From Sapientia aquatica (GTDB taxonomy: Bacteria > Pseudomonadota > Gammaproteobacteria > Burkholderiales > Burkholderiaceae_D): DNA of 64,000 nt. Shown piece after piece: positions 17,153 through 28,166 of this stretch. The notes under the pieces are model-generated. The model was not told where the DNA came from, did not search any database, and was given only the letters and a program-made list of their open reading frames with translations. A program made the position numbers and the translations under genes. The first letter of the stretch is position 1. Each line of letters opens with the position of its first letter. The DNA is taken from the NCBI RefSeq assembly GCF_004358105.1, contig NZ_SMYL01000013.1:1-64000 (forward strand), written 5' to 3'.

Positions 17153-18167
17153 AAGTACAAAGCCAAATAATAAAAATGATTTCGACACAAACAATGAGCC
17201 ATGCGGCCCCAATCTTGAGTACGATCCCGAATATGTCACGCTCATGGCGAAAGTGTTACCAAAGGGAGATGCTCAGTACGGTGATTTTATTGGTGTATCC
17301 GAAACACCTAACTGGGGAGAAATTGAAAAGGACTGTGAACGCCTGCTAACTCGTACCCGCGACATAAATTTAATATTACTGTTACTACGTTGCAAAATTC
17401 GTCAGCATCAAGGCCTGGGATTACTCGATGGATTAACAACGTTGGTTGAGGTGCTAGAAAAATATCCAAATCATGTACATCCTCAGCCCATCATTGAAGG
17501 CGAACACGATTTGACCGTGCGCTGTAATGCATTAGCTACGCTCACGGATCCCGAGGGGCTAATGGACGACATTCGTAGCATTGTGCTCATTAAAAATAAC
17601 GCAAGCCGACTGCAAGTCCGAGACGTAGAACGAGCGTTTGCCACACCAAGGCACACTGACGCCCTTTCGATTCCATCAGTAACACAACAACTTGAGGTCC
17701 TACGGGCGGCAAGTAACACCAATTTGAAATCAATTATTGAGGCAAATTCTTGGGTGGTAAGGCTTCAAACATGGATGAATGCCGAGCTTGGTGACTATGC
17801 TCCTGATTTAACTCCGTTTATGCGTCTGATCGGGCTCTTTGATTTCACCCAAGGACCAATCGCTTCCAAAGCGAAAACCTTAATTCCGGTAGAAAAATCC
17901 TTGCCGAATCCAATCATCCTCGAAACAACAGAGCTATCACCAGCTACTCCATCGCCAGAAGCTAAATCAACAAGTTCGAATCATGTATTAGACCGCCACA
18001 CAGCCCTGCAACAAATCATAACTACCCGAAAATGGTTTGAACATGTTGAACCTAGCAGCCCCGTCTCCGTGCTTCTGCGTCAAGCTGAAAAGTTAGTCGG
18101 CAAGCCATTTTCTGAGGTAATCGATTGCATTCCAATCGAGCTGCTTCAACGCTGGGAAAATAGCTAA
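17136..18167 (+). CDS. tssA: T6SS cap/sheath-assembly protein TssA (ImpA)
   Basis: The 343-residue product has the ImpA-N domain: CGPNLEYDPEYVTLMA near residue 27, GDFIGVSETPNWGEIE and DCERLLTRTRDINLILLLLR. TssA proteins prime and coordinate sheath and tube polymerisation from the baseplate. The C-terminal ~60 residues (DRHTALQQIITTRKWFEHVEPSSPVSVLLRQAEK is the region, near residues 290-330) resemble the short TssA1-type tail. The ATG at 17136 has GAGAGA upstream and is preferred to 17112. It is the last recognisable T6SS gene; an AT-rich, terminator-free stretch follows before the truncated esterase on the other strand. Confidence 0.9.
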   Translation: MSTRIKSTKPNNKNDFDTNNEPCGPNLEYDPEYVTLMAKVLPKGDAQYGDFIGVSETPNWGEIEKDCERLLTRTRDINLILLLLRCKIRQHQGLGLLDGLTTLVEVLEKYPNHVHPQPIIEGEHDLTVRCNALATLTDPEGLMDDIRSIVLIKNNASRLQVRDVERAFATPRHTDALSIPSVTQQLEVLRAASNTNLKSIIEANSWVVRLQTWMNAELGDYAPDLTPFMRLIGLFDFTQGPIASKAKTLIPVEKSLPNPIILETTELSPATPSPEAKSTSSNHVLDRHTALQQIITTRKWFEHVEPSSPVSVLLRQAEKLVGKPFSEVIDCIPIELLQRWENS

Positions 18168-18204
18168 GAGCTTAAAAAATTATTAAAAATAAAAATTATT
18201 TGAA

Positions 18205-18591
18205 TCATTTTAATGCTGCGGATATCGCCCATCGAGTCAGCAGAATTAACAACCAAAAAGTGAAAATGTAGTCTTCCAAATTCTCACCATGTTGGCCAAC
18301 TCGGCGGGTAATGCTGCGAATCACGGGGAAGGCATAATTGGCGTCGGTTACGAACATGACCGGATAAGTTCGGTTATTACGTTGATACGATTCAGGCAAA
18401 CTGACCCAGACTTCGTAATCGCGTTGCAATACGATCGAGGCTAGGCTGAGAACTTCGGTGTCTTCTAAAACATAAGGATGTGTTTCTGCGGCAGGGGCTT
18501 GAATTGGCAGGAAACTGGTCGATATTAAAAGTAGGCTAGCAGCGAAGGTGCGGGACAAGATTAATTTGGCGAGTCGGAATCTGGCTGTCAT
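18205..18591 (-). pseudogene. Truncated putative esterase (BesA/Fes-like alpha/beta hydrolase)
   Basis: The frame encodes 128 residues with a signal peptide ending near APAAE and the start of a 'putative esterase' domain (EVWVSLPESY, RTYPVMFVTDANYAFP). Members of that family are usually ~270-320 residues, with the GxSxG nucleophile well after this point. Here the similarity stops near GENLEDYIF, and a hydrophobic, unrelated tail follows to the stop. The nucleophile and the rest of the triad are therefore missing. It is most likely a 3'-deleted remnant at the T6SS locus border. Confidence 0.65.
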
Positions 18592-18854
18592 TGAAAATAA
18601 ATTAGTGGGGAAGTTTTTGTGCGGCTTATTTGGGCGGGATGTTTTGAGTCGGGCTGGCGTTGATCAAAGCAAGGCGTTAACAAGGACTGGCCAGCGGTAT
18701 CACCTTTGCCAAATCAATTCCTGCACCAGCTTAAAAACGGTCAAATCGCCATCCGTTATTAGTTGCTTTTAAACAATCAAAACTAGCTTATCCCCTATTC
18801 AACACAAGGTCAACAATATTCACCCCGCCGCTAATTTGGTACACTGCCGGACTT

Positions 18855-19499
18855 ATGCCTGATATAAAATTTCCAATAAGCATCATCAATCGCGGCCGCG
18901 AAGCGTTTCCCATTACGTTTGCTGCCATGCGTGCCTATACTGATCAACGAACATCCGAAACTCCCGACCAGCTCTGGATAGTCGAGCACGAACCGGTCTA
19001 CACCTTGGGATTGGCAGCGGATACCAGCCATGTGCTCAATGCGGGGCAAATTCCAGTGGTTCAAACCGATCGCGGTGGTGAAGTGACCTACCACGGGCCG
19101 GGGCAAGCAGTGGTGTATTTATTGATCGATTTGAAACGCAGAAGGCAGCAAGGTTTAGTGCGCGAGTTAGTGCATACTATCGAGCAAGCCGTTATCAATA
19201 CGCTTAATCACTACGGCTTGGCAGGAGAACGTAAGGCTGGGGCACCGGGAATTTACATGGCGGATGGCGCTTGGAAGGGCGCGAAAATCGCTGCGTTAGG
19301 TTTGAAAGTGCGGGCTAGCGGCAGCACCTATCACGGCGTGTCGCTCAATGTGGCGATGGACTTAGCGCCGTTTTCCAACATCAATCCTTGCGGCTATGCG
19401 GATTTAAAATGCGTCGATATGCAGTCTTTAGGAAGTAATGCCACTTTGCCAGAAGTACAATTGACCCTGGCTCACCAATTACAGCAATCATTATCATGA
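18855..19499 (+). CDS. lipB: Octanoyl-[ACP]:protein N-octanoyltransferase LipB
   Basis: The 214-residue product transfers octanoyl groups from acyl carrier protein to lipoyl domains of 2-oxoacid dehydrogenases and GcvH, the first step of lipoate synthesis in the cytoplasm. The catalytic pair is visible: Lys in GAKIAALG (K144) and Cys in NPCG (C179). Other family motifs are [13 protein letters not shown] and YLLIDLKRR. The stop overlaps the lipA start by four bases (ATGA at 19496-19499), giving the usual lipB-lipA operon. Confidence 0.96.
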   Translation: MPDIKFPISIINRGREAFPITFAAMRAYTDQRTSETPDQLWIVEHEPVYTLGLAADTSHVLNAGQIPVVQTDRGGEVTYHGPGQAVVYLLIDLKRRRQQGLVRELVHTIEQAVINTLNHYGLAGERKAGAPGIYMADGAWKGAKIAALGLKVRASGSTYHGVSLNVAMDLAPFSNINPCGYADLKCVDMQSLGSNATLPEVQLTLAHQLQQSLS

Positions 19500-20500
19500 C
19501 CACTCCAACCGAACCAAGTAATTCCCCCGCAGCAACGGCCACTCCGGAATACAACGCCAGCGAAAAGCAAAAAGGCGCGAGCAAAACGTCGCGTATTCCG
19601 ATCAAAATCGTGCCGTTTGAAAAGCTCGCCAAGCCGAGTTGGATACGCGTCAAAGCCGCCTCACCGAATACCCGTTTTTATGAAATCAAAGACATCCTGC
19701 GCGCTTCGGGCCTAGTCACCGTGTGCGAAGAAGCGTCTTGCCCCAACATTGGCGAATGCTTTGGTAAAGGCACGGCCACCTTTATGATCATGGGCGACAA
19801 ATGCACCCGCCGCTGCCCGTTTTGCGATGTCGGTCATGGGCGCCCCGATCCATTGGATGAAAACGAACCAATCAATCTCGCCAACACGATTGCACAATTA
19901 AAGCTCAGTTACGTCGTTATCACTTCGGTTGACCGCGATGATTTACGTGACGGCGGCGCCGCGCATTTTGCTGCCTGTATTAATAAAGTGCGTGAATTAT
20001 CGCCGCACACCCGCATCGAAATTTTGACCCCCGATTTCCGCGGTCGCATGGATCGGGCGTTAGAAATTCTCAAAGCCACGCCGCCCGACGTGATGAATCA
20101 CAATCTAGAAACAGTGCCACGCTTATACAAAGAAGCACGTCCTGGTTCGGACTATGAGTATTCCTTAAGTTTGCTCAAGCGCTTTAAAGAGTTGCATCCC
20201 AATACCCCAACCAAATCCGGCATCATGGTCGGCTTGGGCGAAACGGACGAAGAAATCCTGCAAGTTATGCGCGACTTGCGCGCCAACGATGTGGATATGC
20301 TGACCATCGGCCAATACTTAACACCAAGCGGCAACCATTTGCCGGTGCGCCGTTATGTGCATCCTGATACCTTCAACATGTTTGAAGAAGAAGCTTACAA
20401 AATGGGCTTTGCGCACGCAGCGGTGGGAGCAATGGTGCGCTCCTCGTACCACGCTGATGTCCAAGCACATGAAGCATCACTTGGTGTGAAAAACCAGTAG
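19496..20500 (+). CDS. lipA: Lipoyl synthase LipA
   Basis: The 334-residue radical-SAM enzyme inserts two sulfurs into protein-bound octanoyl chains. Both iron-sulfur sites are present: the auxiliary cluster cysteines C77, C82 and C88 ([12 protein letters not shown]) and the radical-SAM CxxxCxxC at C103, C107 and C110 (CTRRCPFC). The region around [10 protein letters not shown], the [10 protein letters not shown] motif and the late MVRSSYHA, whose serine belongs to the conserved RSSY element binding the auxiliary cluster, also match. The first ~40 residues are a low-complexity extension. It is translated with lipB. Confidence 0.97.
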   Translation: MTTPTEPSNSPAATATPEYNASEKQKGASKTSRIPIKIVPFEKLAKPSWIRVKAASPNTRFYEIKDILRASGLVTVCEEASCPNIGECFGKGTATFMIMGDKCTRRCPFCDVGHGRPDPLDENEPINLANTIAQLKLSYVVITSVDRDDLRDGGAAHFAACINKVRELSPHTRIEILTPDFRGRMDRALEILKATPPDVMNHNLETVPRLYKEARPGSDYEYSLSLLKRFKELHPNTPTKSGIMVGLGETDEEILQVMRDLRANDVDMLTIGQYLTPSGNHLPVRRYVHPDTFNMFEEEAYKMGFAHAAVGAMVRSSYHADVQAHEASLGVKNQ

Positions 20501-20924
20501 TTCATGAGAAACTTTAATAGTTGATGAGAATTTTCAATAGCTTGAATCGCCATTCAGTTTGAATAAATCAATTAAAAACAAAGACTTAATTACTATTTCA
20601 GCCTTTCCCAAGGATGAAAATTATTGGCGCATTGATTGGTTCGGCGAAGTCGGTTTAGCGACTATCACCGTATCAGCACTAGTCACTTTAAACGTCACCC
20701 CGCTGACTCCAGCACCAGCGATCGTGGTGTCGCCGGCGCCTATATCCCAAATAGACAATTTATTTCCAACAAAAATGATCCATATAAATACGAATTTAAG
20801 TGAGAGAAAATCATTATTAGATCGACAAACTCTCTGAATAAGTTTTACCTGTTTTTTATTTCATACAAATCTGCTACCCAGAAGCGTTATCAATACGTGT
20901 TTTGGGTCTCGTAAAAAGTTCGAC
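20501..20924 (+). other. Intergenic stretch with doubtful reading frames
   Basis: An imperfect direct repeat of ~19 bp lies just after lipA (TGAGAAACTTTAATAG and TGAGAATTTTCAATAG, 20506-20540). On the plus strand a 92-codon frame exists but needs a TTG start with no ribosome site. On the minus strand a ~40-codon frame (about 20750 down to 20625) reads GAGDTTIAGAGVSGVTFKV and ends SMRQ-stop. It looks protein-like but has no start. It may be a decayed gene end. I cannot support an intact gene here. Confidence 0.4.
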
Positions 20925-21773
20925 CTAATGCAAGGTTCTAGCTACCCGAAATCCGTCAGATGCAAATCTATAATGCTCCTCGAGGCCATTCCGCGTGGCT
21001 GCACGAGACTCTTGAGACACGTCAAACCAAGAACCACCTCGCAAAACGCGTCCAAACTTACATTGATTTTCAGTTTTCGCCGTACCATCAATGGGAGCAA
21101 ATTTATATGAATCAAAACAATCCTCTACCCACTCCCGAACATTTCCACTCATATCAAATATGCCCCACTGGTTTGAGAGTTTTGTACCGACGGGATGAGT
21201 CGAAAATTGTGAATTCTCTGAGTGCCACGCAACAATATCCGCGCTGTTACCTCCGCAATATTCTTGTCGCATACCTGACCGACACGCATACTCCCACTCT
21301 GCTTCGCTAGGTAGCCGATACTCCTTTCCAGTTTTTTGATTAAGTCTAGAAATGTACTGTTGCACGTCATACCAACTTACGTTTTCAACTGGACAGTCAT
21401 CACCACAGGCCGTAAATTGACTTGGATTATTCCCCATCAATGCTTTCCATTGCCCCTGAGTAACAGGCGTCAAGCCAATAGCGAATCGCGCCCAAATGGT
21501 TACTCTGTGCAAAGGTAGTTCGTTCTGTCTTCCATTTTCATCTTTTGCGTCAGAGCCCATCAAAAAGGTCCCAAACGGTAAGACCACCATTTCAGAACAA
21601 ATACTTTCCTCGCAATCACGAAGATGAGTTCCAGGTCGATAGGTAGGATTTATCGCTAAATTGCTTGTATTGTTTTGAAGATCGACCGACTGCCAACAAA
21701 AACCAAGTAAAGGCCGATTCAACAGAATGATGAAAGAGATCCAAACAAAGATATATTTTTTGCCGCGCTTCAT
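20925..21773 (-). CDS. Secreted FGE-sulfatase/SUMF1-like protein
   Basis: The 282-residue product has an N-terminal signal peptide (KKYIFVWISFIILLNRPLLG). An FGE-sulfatase (SUMF1) domain follows, spanning ~residues 45-280: FGTFLMGSDAKDENG, the typical ENVSWYDVQQYISRLN, YRLPSEAEWEYACR, MSGNVREWVED, LRGGSWFD and DGFRVAR. The paired catalytic cysteines of true formylglycine-generating enzymes are not seen near the C-terminus (the region reads SRAATRNGLEEHYRFASDGF). It is therefore a structural relative rather than a sulfatase activator. Such proteins are often C-type-lectin-like and secreted. Local base composition is AT-rich and the neighbours are decayed genes, suggesting accessory DNA. Confidence 0.8.
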   Translation of the reverse strand: MKRGKKYIFVWISFIILLNRPLLGFCWQSVDLQNNTSNLAINPTYRPGTHLRDCEESICSEMVVLPFGTFLMGSDAKDENGRQNELPLHRVTIWARFAIGLTPVTQGQWKALMGNNPSQFTACGDDCPVENVSWYDVQQYISRLNQKTGKEYRLPSEAEWEYACRSGMRQEYCGGNSADIVAWHSENSQFSTHPVGTKLSNQWGIFDMSGNVREWVEDCFDSYKFAPIDGTAKTENQCKFGRVLRGGSWFDVSQESRAATRNGLEEHYRFASDGFRVARTLH

Positions 21774-21929
21774 ATACTTTCCTGTACCGATTTAAAATTA
21801 AATAAACGTTCTAGCTAGGGGATTGTGATTTGGTACTTCAACCAAATTCAATTTCCTCTTTAGTCTCAGTCATAGAATTTCATTCAAATACGCTCTAATC
21901 CCGAGTGATTACATAGTTACTAGAGTTTT

Positions 21930-22320
21930 TCAATTACGCTGACCAATTTCTACGATTTTGTCCACCAGCAAAGCACGGGGTAAAACGTGCGTGATAAACA
22001 GCATAGTTACCTTACCCTTCAACTGATTAATCGTCGCCGCAAAATGTTCTGCCGTCTCAGAATCTAAACTACTAGTCGCTTCATCAAACACCAATATTTT
22101 CGGTTGCTTGAGTAGTGCACGCGCAATCGCCATACGCTGTTTTTGTCCACCAGATAATCCGGCACCACGCTCACCAATTTCCGTTTGATAAAGTTTCAAA
22201 AGCGAGGACTTATTTAGACTCAACTCGCAAACAGTTTTTAGAAAGCGTATCCAGAGCTAAAGGCGTTTCAGTGTAAACTGGGGCTGGAGTTCTCGCGGAT
22301 CCGGTTAAGCAATTTCATAG
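21930..22320 (-). pseudogene. ABC-exporter ATPase remnant (C-terminal part)
   Basis: An open frame of ~97 codons at 21930-22223 carries the ABC signature LSGGQKQRMAIARALL, Walker B ILVFDEATSSLD and the switch-His segment LFITH, as in HlyB/peptidase-type exporters. The expected Walker A, Q-loop and membrane domain are absent. Reading further upstream on this strand, another frame gives PVYTETPLALDTL and stops, which suggests more of a decayed coding sequence with frameshifts up to about 22320. This is a gene remnant, not a functional transporter. Confidence 0.75.
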
Positions 22321-22639
22321 AGTCAAATAAAGGACTTCTTTCAGGAACATTATTTCCAAAAGCATCAAACGAACAGTTTATGATTAAAATTATATTGCAA
22401 TATTAATTCCTGAAATACTTCGCTAAAAATAGTCTCATGTTTAACTAAGTTTATTCTCATTAACTTATGAAATAACTTACGTTTTTTCATGTTTTTGTCT
22501 CATAAACTACTGAATCTTCACACTTGGTTTGAAATAAGACTTGGGGCAGGATGTAATACCAGAACATGTTACTGTTGGGCTACAGCAGTCTGGGAAGTGC
22601 TTAAAACCGATCAAGTAAGTTGCGGTAACAACAAGAGAA
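22321..22639. other. AT-rich stretch without a supported gene
   Basis: The 319 bp between the ABC remnant and the solute-binding-like gene contain only a short plus-strand frame (22489 onward) with no family resemblance and no ribosome site. The promoter of the gene at 22640 should lie here, but I see no clear -35/-10 pair. Confidence 0.4.
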
Positions 22640-23497
22640 ATGATGATAATAAAAACTCTGGTCTCGGTATTTTTTCTGTCAACAATCTTTGTTTCGGCGC
22701 AGGGCGCGGAAAAAATCTACTATCCGCGACCTGAAGCTTCGGTCGATAGCCGCAATGAATATCCTGTGGAACTGCTGCAGTTAGTGTTCAAAAAAGCCGG
22801 TGGCGTGTATGAATTAGTGCCGAACAAAGTCGTCATGCCGCAATTGCGCTCGATCAAGGAATTACAAAATAATCACGGCGATATTGATGTCATGTGGACC
22901 ATGACGTCGAAGTCCAGAGAATCGTTGCTGCGCCCGATTCGCATTCCCATTGATAAAGGACTTATCGGATGGCGCATCGCCTTGGTAACAGAACCAAACA
23001 AGGACTTATTTAAGAACGTCACTAGCGCAGCGGATTTAAGTAAATTCTCAGCGGGACAAGGTTATGGCTGGCCTGACGTTGACATTTTGCGGGCCAACCA
23101 TATTCAGGTCGTTGATTCGTCGACCTATACCGGGCTGTTCAATATGCTGTCGAACAAGCGCTTTGCCTTTCTTCCGCGCTCGCTGGACGAAATTTGGCCG
23201 GAATTAAAGCAATACCAAGCGCAAGGTCTAGCTGCCGATCAATATCTGGCCCTTCACTATCCTGCCGCGTCGTATTATTTCGTGAATAAAAAAAATGCGA
23301 AGCTAGCGGCCAATATTGAAAAAGGCTTGAACCTTGCCATTGCAGACGGTTCGTTTGAGCGCTTATTCCGCCAATATTTTGAGGATGGAATTAAACGGGC
23401 GGACTTAAAAAATCGGATCGTCATTGAATTGACCAACCCGCTCATGTCCGACGAAACGCCGCTGGCACGCAAAGAGTTGTGGTTTTTTCCTAAATGA
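22640..23497 (+). CDS. Periplasmic solute-binding-like protein (SBP_bac_3-type)
   Basis: The 285-residue product begins with a signal peptide (IIKTLVSVFFLSTIFVSAQGA). The mature part has the two-lobe layout of family-3 substrate-binding proteins, with early YPVELLQLVFKKAGG, middle LRSIKELQNNHGDIDVMWT and later NIEKGLNLAIADGSFERLFRQYF-type C-terminal helices (about residues 225-250). No permease or ATPase gene is adjacent, so it may be an orphan binding protein or sensor component. The substrate cannot be read from the sequence. GC is higher than in the preceding decayed stretch. Confidence 0.75.
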   Translation: MMIIKTLVSVFFLSTIFVSAQGAEKIYYPRPEASVDSRNEYPVELLQLVFKKAGGVYELVPNKVVMPQLRSIKELQNNHGDIDVMWTMTSKSRESLLRPIRIPIDKGLIGWRIALVTEPNKDLFKNVTSAADLSKFSAGQGYGWPDVDILRANHIQVVDSSTYTGLFNMLSNKRFAFLPRSLDEIWPELKQYQAQGLAADQYLALHYPAASYYFVNKKNAKLAANIEKGLNLAIADGSFERLFRQYFEDGIKRADLKNRIVIELTNPLMSDETPLARKELWFFPK

Positions 23498-23618
23498 ATC
23501 CATATCAATAAACCAGAATCGCCGCGCTGAACAATTCTTGACGCCATATTCACGTCGAGTAAGCCAACGACTTAGTGAAGTCGATTCTGATTATTCACAC
23601 ACTCAACAGGAGTAATTT

Positions 23619-25607
23619 TTGGCTATCGATACATTACTCGAACAAATCGCTGGCGCTGAAATTTCCAGCGACACGACGCTTTTGCGCGAATTAATCGCCG
23701 CCATTCGGCCTAATAAGGCCAGCAACATTGCGCTCGCCTCCGATCGACTGCGCGCCTTGTGTTTTTTGCTGTCGACTAAACCCGAATACGCCGCCGCACT
23801 GCGCCAGTATTTAATCGCCGTGGTGAGCGAACGCAAACTGGTTCACTTATGTACCGACACCGGAATCACCTTAAGCGAAGGCTTTTGGGCCGCGGCTTGG
23901 CAGCGTGCGTTGTATAAAATTCTTCCACCGCTCACCAATGATTCGTATCTGCGCGATGTGTTTGGCACCTTGTTTAATCAGGTTGACGATCATCGCTGGA
24001 TACATGGCGTGGATGAAAAAATTTGGATGGATTTAATCCAGCTATTGGATTTTCAAGTCAGCCGCGCGCGGGTTCGTCCGGATGGCATCGTCAATGAATT
24101 GCTCTCGGCCATGCAAGTGCTGTCGTACCGCATCAGCGCCATTGGTTTGGAGTCTGAGCTGGTGCGTAACTACCCAGACATTGAGCGTTACGAATCGCCC
24201 TTCTTGCGTCAAAACGATGAGATCAATGACTACATCACCGAATACCGCAATTGGTTGCGTGACCATTCGACTGAACATCGCGACAGCCAGCAAATTGAAG
24301 TCTTATTAGCCCAATGCGAAGAAGTGGTGGTCAAGATTCGCCGTACCGCCACGCACCAAGGTGTCTCGGTCAGCTTGACGCGCTTGCTATTGCGCGTGAC
24401 CCAAAGCATCGCCCGCTTACGCATCATGTTGGAATTGATCGAAGCACCCAACAAAGACCATGCATTGCTGACCGGCTTTCGCTTATTCAAAGAATTGGTG
24501 TACGCCGACAACCGGAAATACAGCATCGGCGAGCTAATTGAAACCAACACCCACTTGCTTACCATGCAGGTCACCGAACATGCCGGACGCAGCGGTGAGC
24601 ATTATGTGGCAAGTAATCGGCGCGAATGGCTAGAAATGTTGCGCTCAGCCAGTGGGGCAGGTTTCATCGTCGGCTTTATGGCGATGATCAAAATTCTGTT
24701 TAGTAAATTGCTGCTCGCGCCATTTGGTTTTGCGTTTTTGTATAGCTTGAATTATTCGCTCGGTTTCATGTTTGTGCATGTGTTGCATTTCACGATCGCG
24801 ACTAAACAACCGGCCATGACCGCAGCGCTAATCGCTAAATCGCTCGATCAAAGTAAAAAAAATCTAGACGATTTGTGTGAGCTGGTGGTGCAAGTCATCC
24901 GCACCCAATTCATCGCGATTCTGGGCAACGTAATGATTGCGATGCCGACCGCCTACGCGATTGCCTGGGCTTGGTATGGGGCGACCGGGCATCATTTTAT
25001 CGATCCGACTAAAGCGCATCATTTGCTGGAAGAACTCAATCCGTTTGCTAGCCTGGCCTTATTCCATGCGGCTATCGCTGGTGTATGTTTATTTTTATCA
25101 GGACTGATTTCGGGTTACTACGATAACAAAGCCAGCTACAACCACATTCCGCAACGCCTAATGCAGCTCTCCAGCATGAACTGGTTATTTGGCGTGGCGC
25201 GTTGGCAGCGCATGACGACCTATATTGGTAACAATCTAGGCGCGTTGGCGGGTAATTTTTTCTTTGGAATTATGCTCGGCAGCATCGGCCAAATTGGGGT
25301 GTTCTTAGGGCTGCCAATCGACATTCGTCATATTACTTTTTCGAGCGCCAACTTTGCCTTCGCCTTGGTCGGATTGGATCATCAACTAACTTGGCAAGTT
25401 TGGGTCATTTCGCTGGTCGGTATCGCCACAATTGGGATAGTCAATTTGGCGGTGAGTTTTTCCTTGGCCTTGTTTGTCGCCATGCGCTCGCGCCATGTTA
25501 GCTTTGAACAAACTGGCGAATTGATGGGATTGCTTTGGAAGCGGTTTATTAAGCATGGGCGAGAATTCTTCTTTCCGCCCAAAGAAGTTGATAATTTAGA
25601 TCAATAA
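23619..25607 (+). CDS. Gcr-family 'site-specific recombinase' membrane protein (COG4389)
   Basis: The 662-residue product matches the large betaproteobacterial family annotated as site-specific recombinase Gcr (SpecificRecomb). A helical N-terminal part (~1-340) is followed by several membrane segments (~350-400, 430-465, 480-510, 550-600 and 600-630). The family name derives from an old annotation, and the membrane topology argues against a DNA recombinase role, so the real function is open. The start is TTG at 23619: AGGAG at 23608-23612 is well spaced from it, and no ATG is available nearby. Confidence 0.75.
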   Translation: MAIDTLLEQIAGAEISSDTTLLRELIAAIRPNKASNIALASDRLRALCFLLSTKPEYAAALRQYLIAVVSERKLVHLCTDTGITLSEGFWAAAWQRALYKILPPLTNDSYLRDVFGTLFNQVDDHRWIHGVDEKIWMDLIQLLDFQVSRARVRPDGIVNELLSAMQVLSYRISAIGLESELVRNYPDIERYESPFLRQNDEINDYITEYRNWLRDHSTEHRDSQQIEVLLAQCEEVVVKIRRTATHQGVSVSLTRLLLRVTQSIARLRIMLELIEAPNKDHALLTGFRLFKELVYADNRKYSIGELIETNTHLLTMQVTEHAGRSGEHYVASNRREWLEMLRSASGAGFIVGFMAMIKILFSKLLLAPFGFAFLYSLNYSLGFMFVHVLHFTIATKQPAMTAALIAKSLDQSKKNLDDLCELVVQVIRTQFIAILGNVMIAMPTAYAIAWAWYGATGHHFIDPTKAHHLLEELNPFASLALFHAAIAGVCLFLSGLISGYYDNKASYNHIPQRLMQLSSMNWLFGVARWQRMTTYIGNNLGALAGNFFFGIMLGSIGQIGVFLGLPIDIRHITFSSANFAFALVGLDHQLTWQVWVISLVGIATIGIVNLAVSFSLALFVAMRSRHVSFEQTGELMGLLWKRFIKHGREFFFPPKEVDNLDQ

Positions 25608-25736
25608 AACGGCAACTTAATTTCGCCATTGGGCAGCGCGGTTAGCGCGACAAATTCGACATTATTTTGATTTTTCGTAAACACTATTTAGGCTACGTAG
25701 TTATACTTAACATTCGTTTATTTACCGGGGAAATTC

Positions 25737-26345
25737 ATGACACGCTTTAACCAGCTTTCTGCCGCATTGGCACTTGCCTTACCGTTGTTGAGCACTGCTG
25801 TCTTGGCGCAATCCACTGCCGCACCTGCTGCCACAGACATGAGTTCACCAATTCGCGTCAGCATCAACGAAATTAAAACTCAGGCCAAAATTGTTGAACT
25901 CGACAAGGCCAATCGCTTTGCGGTAATCCGTACACCAAAACGCCAATATATCGCTGTGCGCGTTCCGGCTGAATTGCATAATTTCGACCAAGTCAAAGTC
26001 GGCGATGACGTATTAATTAGCTATACGCTGGCGGTCGCGGCGCAGATTGAACCAGCGTCCAAATCAAGCGGCATTCGCGAAACGATTGAATCATCGAGCG
26101 GCTCGAGCGCGGCGCCCGGCGACAAGCCCGGTATAGTTGGTGAACGTACCGTTGAAGTGATTGCGTTAATTCAGTCCATCGACAAAAAAGCCGGCACCGC
26201 AACCTTGCAAGGCGCAACTCGCACGCTCACTATTTCCGTGCCAAGCTCGATCGACATTAGCAAGCTCAAAGTCGGTGATGAAGTGCACGCGGTATTCCAC
26301 GATGCAATCGCCGTAGCGGTTGAACCTGCACCTGCCAAAAAATAA
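25737..26345 (+). CDS. Secreted protein with duplicated ~65-residue domain
   Basis: The 202-residue product has a clear signal peptide ending LLSTAVLAQS. The mature part holds two alignable halves. One is AKIVELDKANRFAVIRTPKR...VKVGDDVLISYTLAVAAQIEPA (~45-110), the other is ALIQSIDKKAGTATLQG...LKVGDEVHAVFHDAIAVAVEPA (~140-198). Each looks like a small beta-barrel repeat with the VGD(D/E)V turn. The family is not recognised. It is periplasmic or surface-exposed and not obviously enzymatic. A terminator follows directly. Confidence 0.7.
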   Translation: MTRFNQLSAALALALPLLSTAVLAQSTAAPAATDMSSPIRVSINEIKTQAKIVELDKANRFAVIRTPKRQYIAVRVPAELHNFDQVKVGDDVLISYTLAVAAQIEPASKSSGIRETIESSSGSSAAPGDKPGIVGERTVEVIALIQSIDKKAGTATLQGATRTLTISVPSSIDISKLKVGDEVHAVFHDAIAVAVEPAPAKK

Positions 26346-26383
26346 TTGCGCGTTGCATTTACAGCCTGATTAAACCGGTAATA

Positions 26384-26421
26384 AAAAAGCCGTTCAAGGT
26401 ATTCATCCTGAACGGCTTTTT
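26384..26421. terminator. Bidirectional rho-independent terminator
   Basis: The hairpin arms are AAAAAGCCGTTCA and TGAACGGCTTTTT (26384-26396 and 26409-26421) with a ~12-nt loop. It is flanked by A and T tracts on both sides. It lies between the convergent secreted-protein gene and dolP and can serve both. Confidence 0.85.
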
Positions 26422-26440
26422 AACATCCTACTTAAATGCT

Positions 26441-27761
<1,321 letters not shown>

Positions 27762-27800
27762 TTATAGACTATCGGGCTGGAATATTTCTCTTATTCCATG

Positions 27801-28166
27801 TTACCCGAGCATAACATTTGTAAGCCACGTGACTTGGCCCGCGTCAATCGCAATGACATCAAATCGACAAGCGGGTGGATGCGTAAAGGATTGCAAGTAC
27901 GATTGGGCGGCTAAGATCAGACGACGTTGCTTAGTCGGTGTAATCGATGCTGCTGCCCCGCCAAAACGGCCTTTGGCGCGACTTCGCACTTCCACAAAAA
28001 CCAAGGTGGAATGGTCGCGCATGATTAAGTCAATTTCACCAAACGGACGCCGGTAATTTCGCTCAATCAAGATCAAGCCCTGCTGTTGTAGGTAAGCCAG
28101 CGCTTGCTGCTCCCCTTCTTGACCTAGTTGTTGTCGGTTGGGTTTTAGCTTTGCTAGCCAGTTCAT
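27801..28166 (-). CDS. yraN: UPF0102 family nuclease-like protein YraN
   Basis: The 121-residue protein has the family's QQALAYLQQQGLILIERNYR, the FGEIDLIMRD motif and VFVEVRSR, which form a PD-(D/E)xK-like site (Asp in GEID, Glu in VEVR). The biological role is unknown. It is first in the minus-strand group with diaA and dolP, separated from diaA by about 100 bp. Confidence 0.92.
   Translation of the reverse strand: MNWLAKLKPNRQQLGQEGEQQALAYLQQQGLILIERNYRRPFGEIDLIMRDHSTLVFVEVRSRAKGRFGGAAASITPTKQRRLILAAQSYLQSFTHPPACRFDVIAIDAGQVTWLTNVMLG

Noticed and set aside
20559-20837. 92-codon plus-strand frame after lipA
   Set aside because: It needs a TTG start without a Shine-Dalgarno, and the opposite strand reads equally well as a protein fragment.
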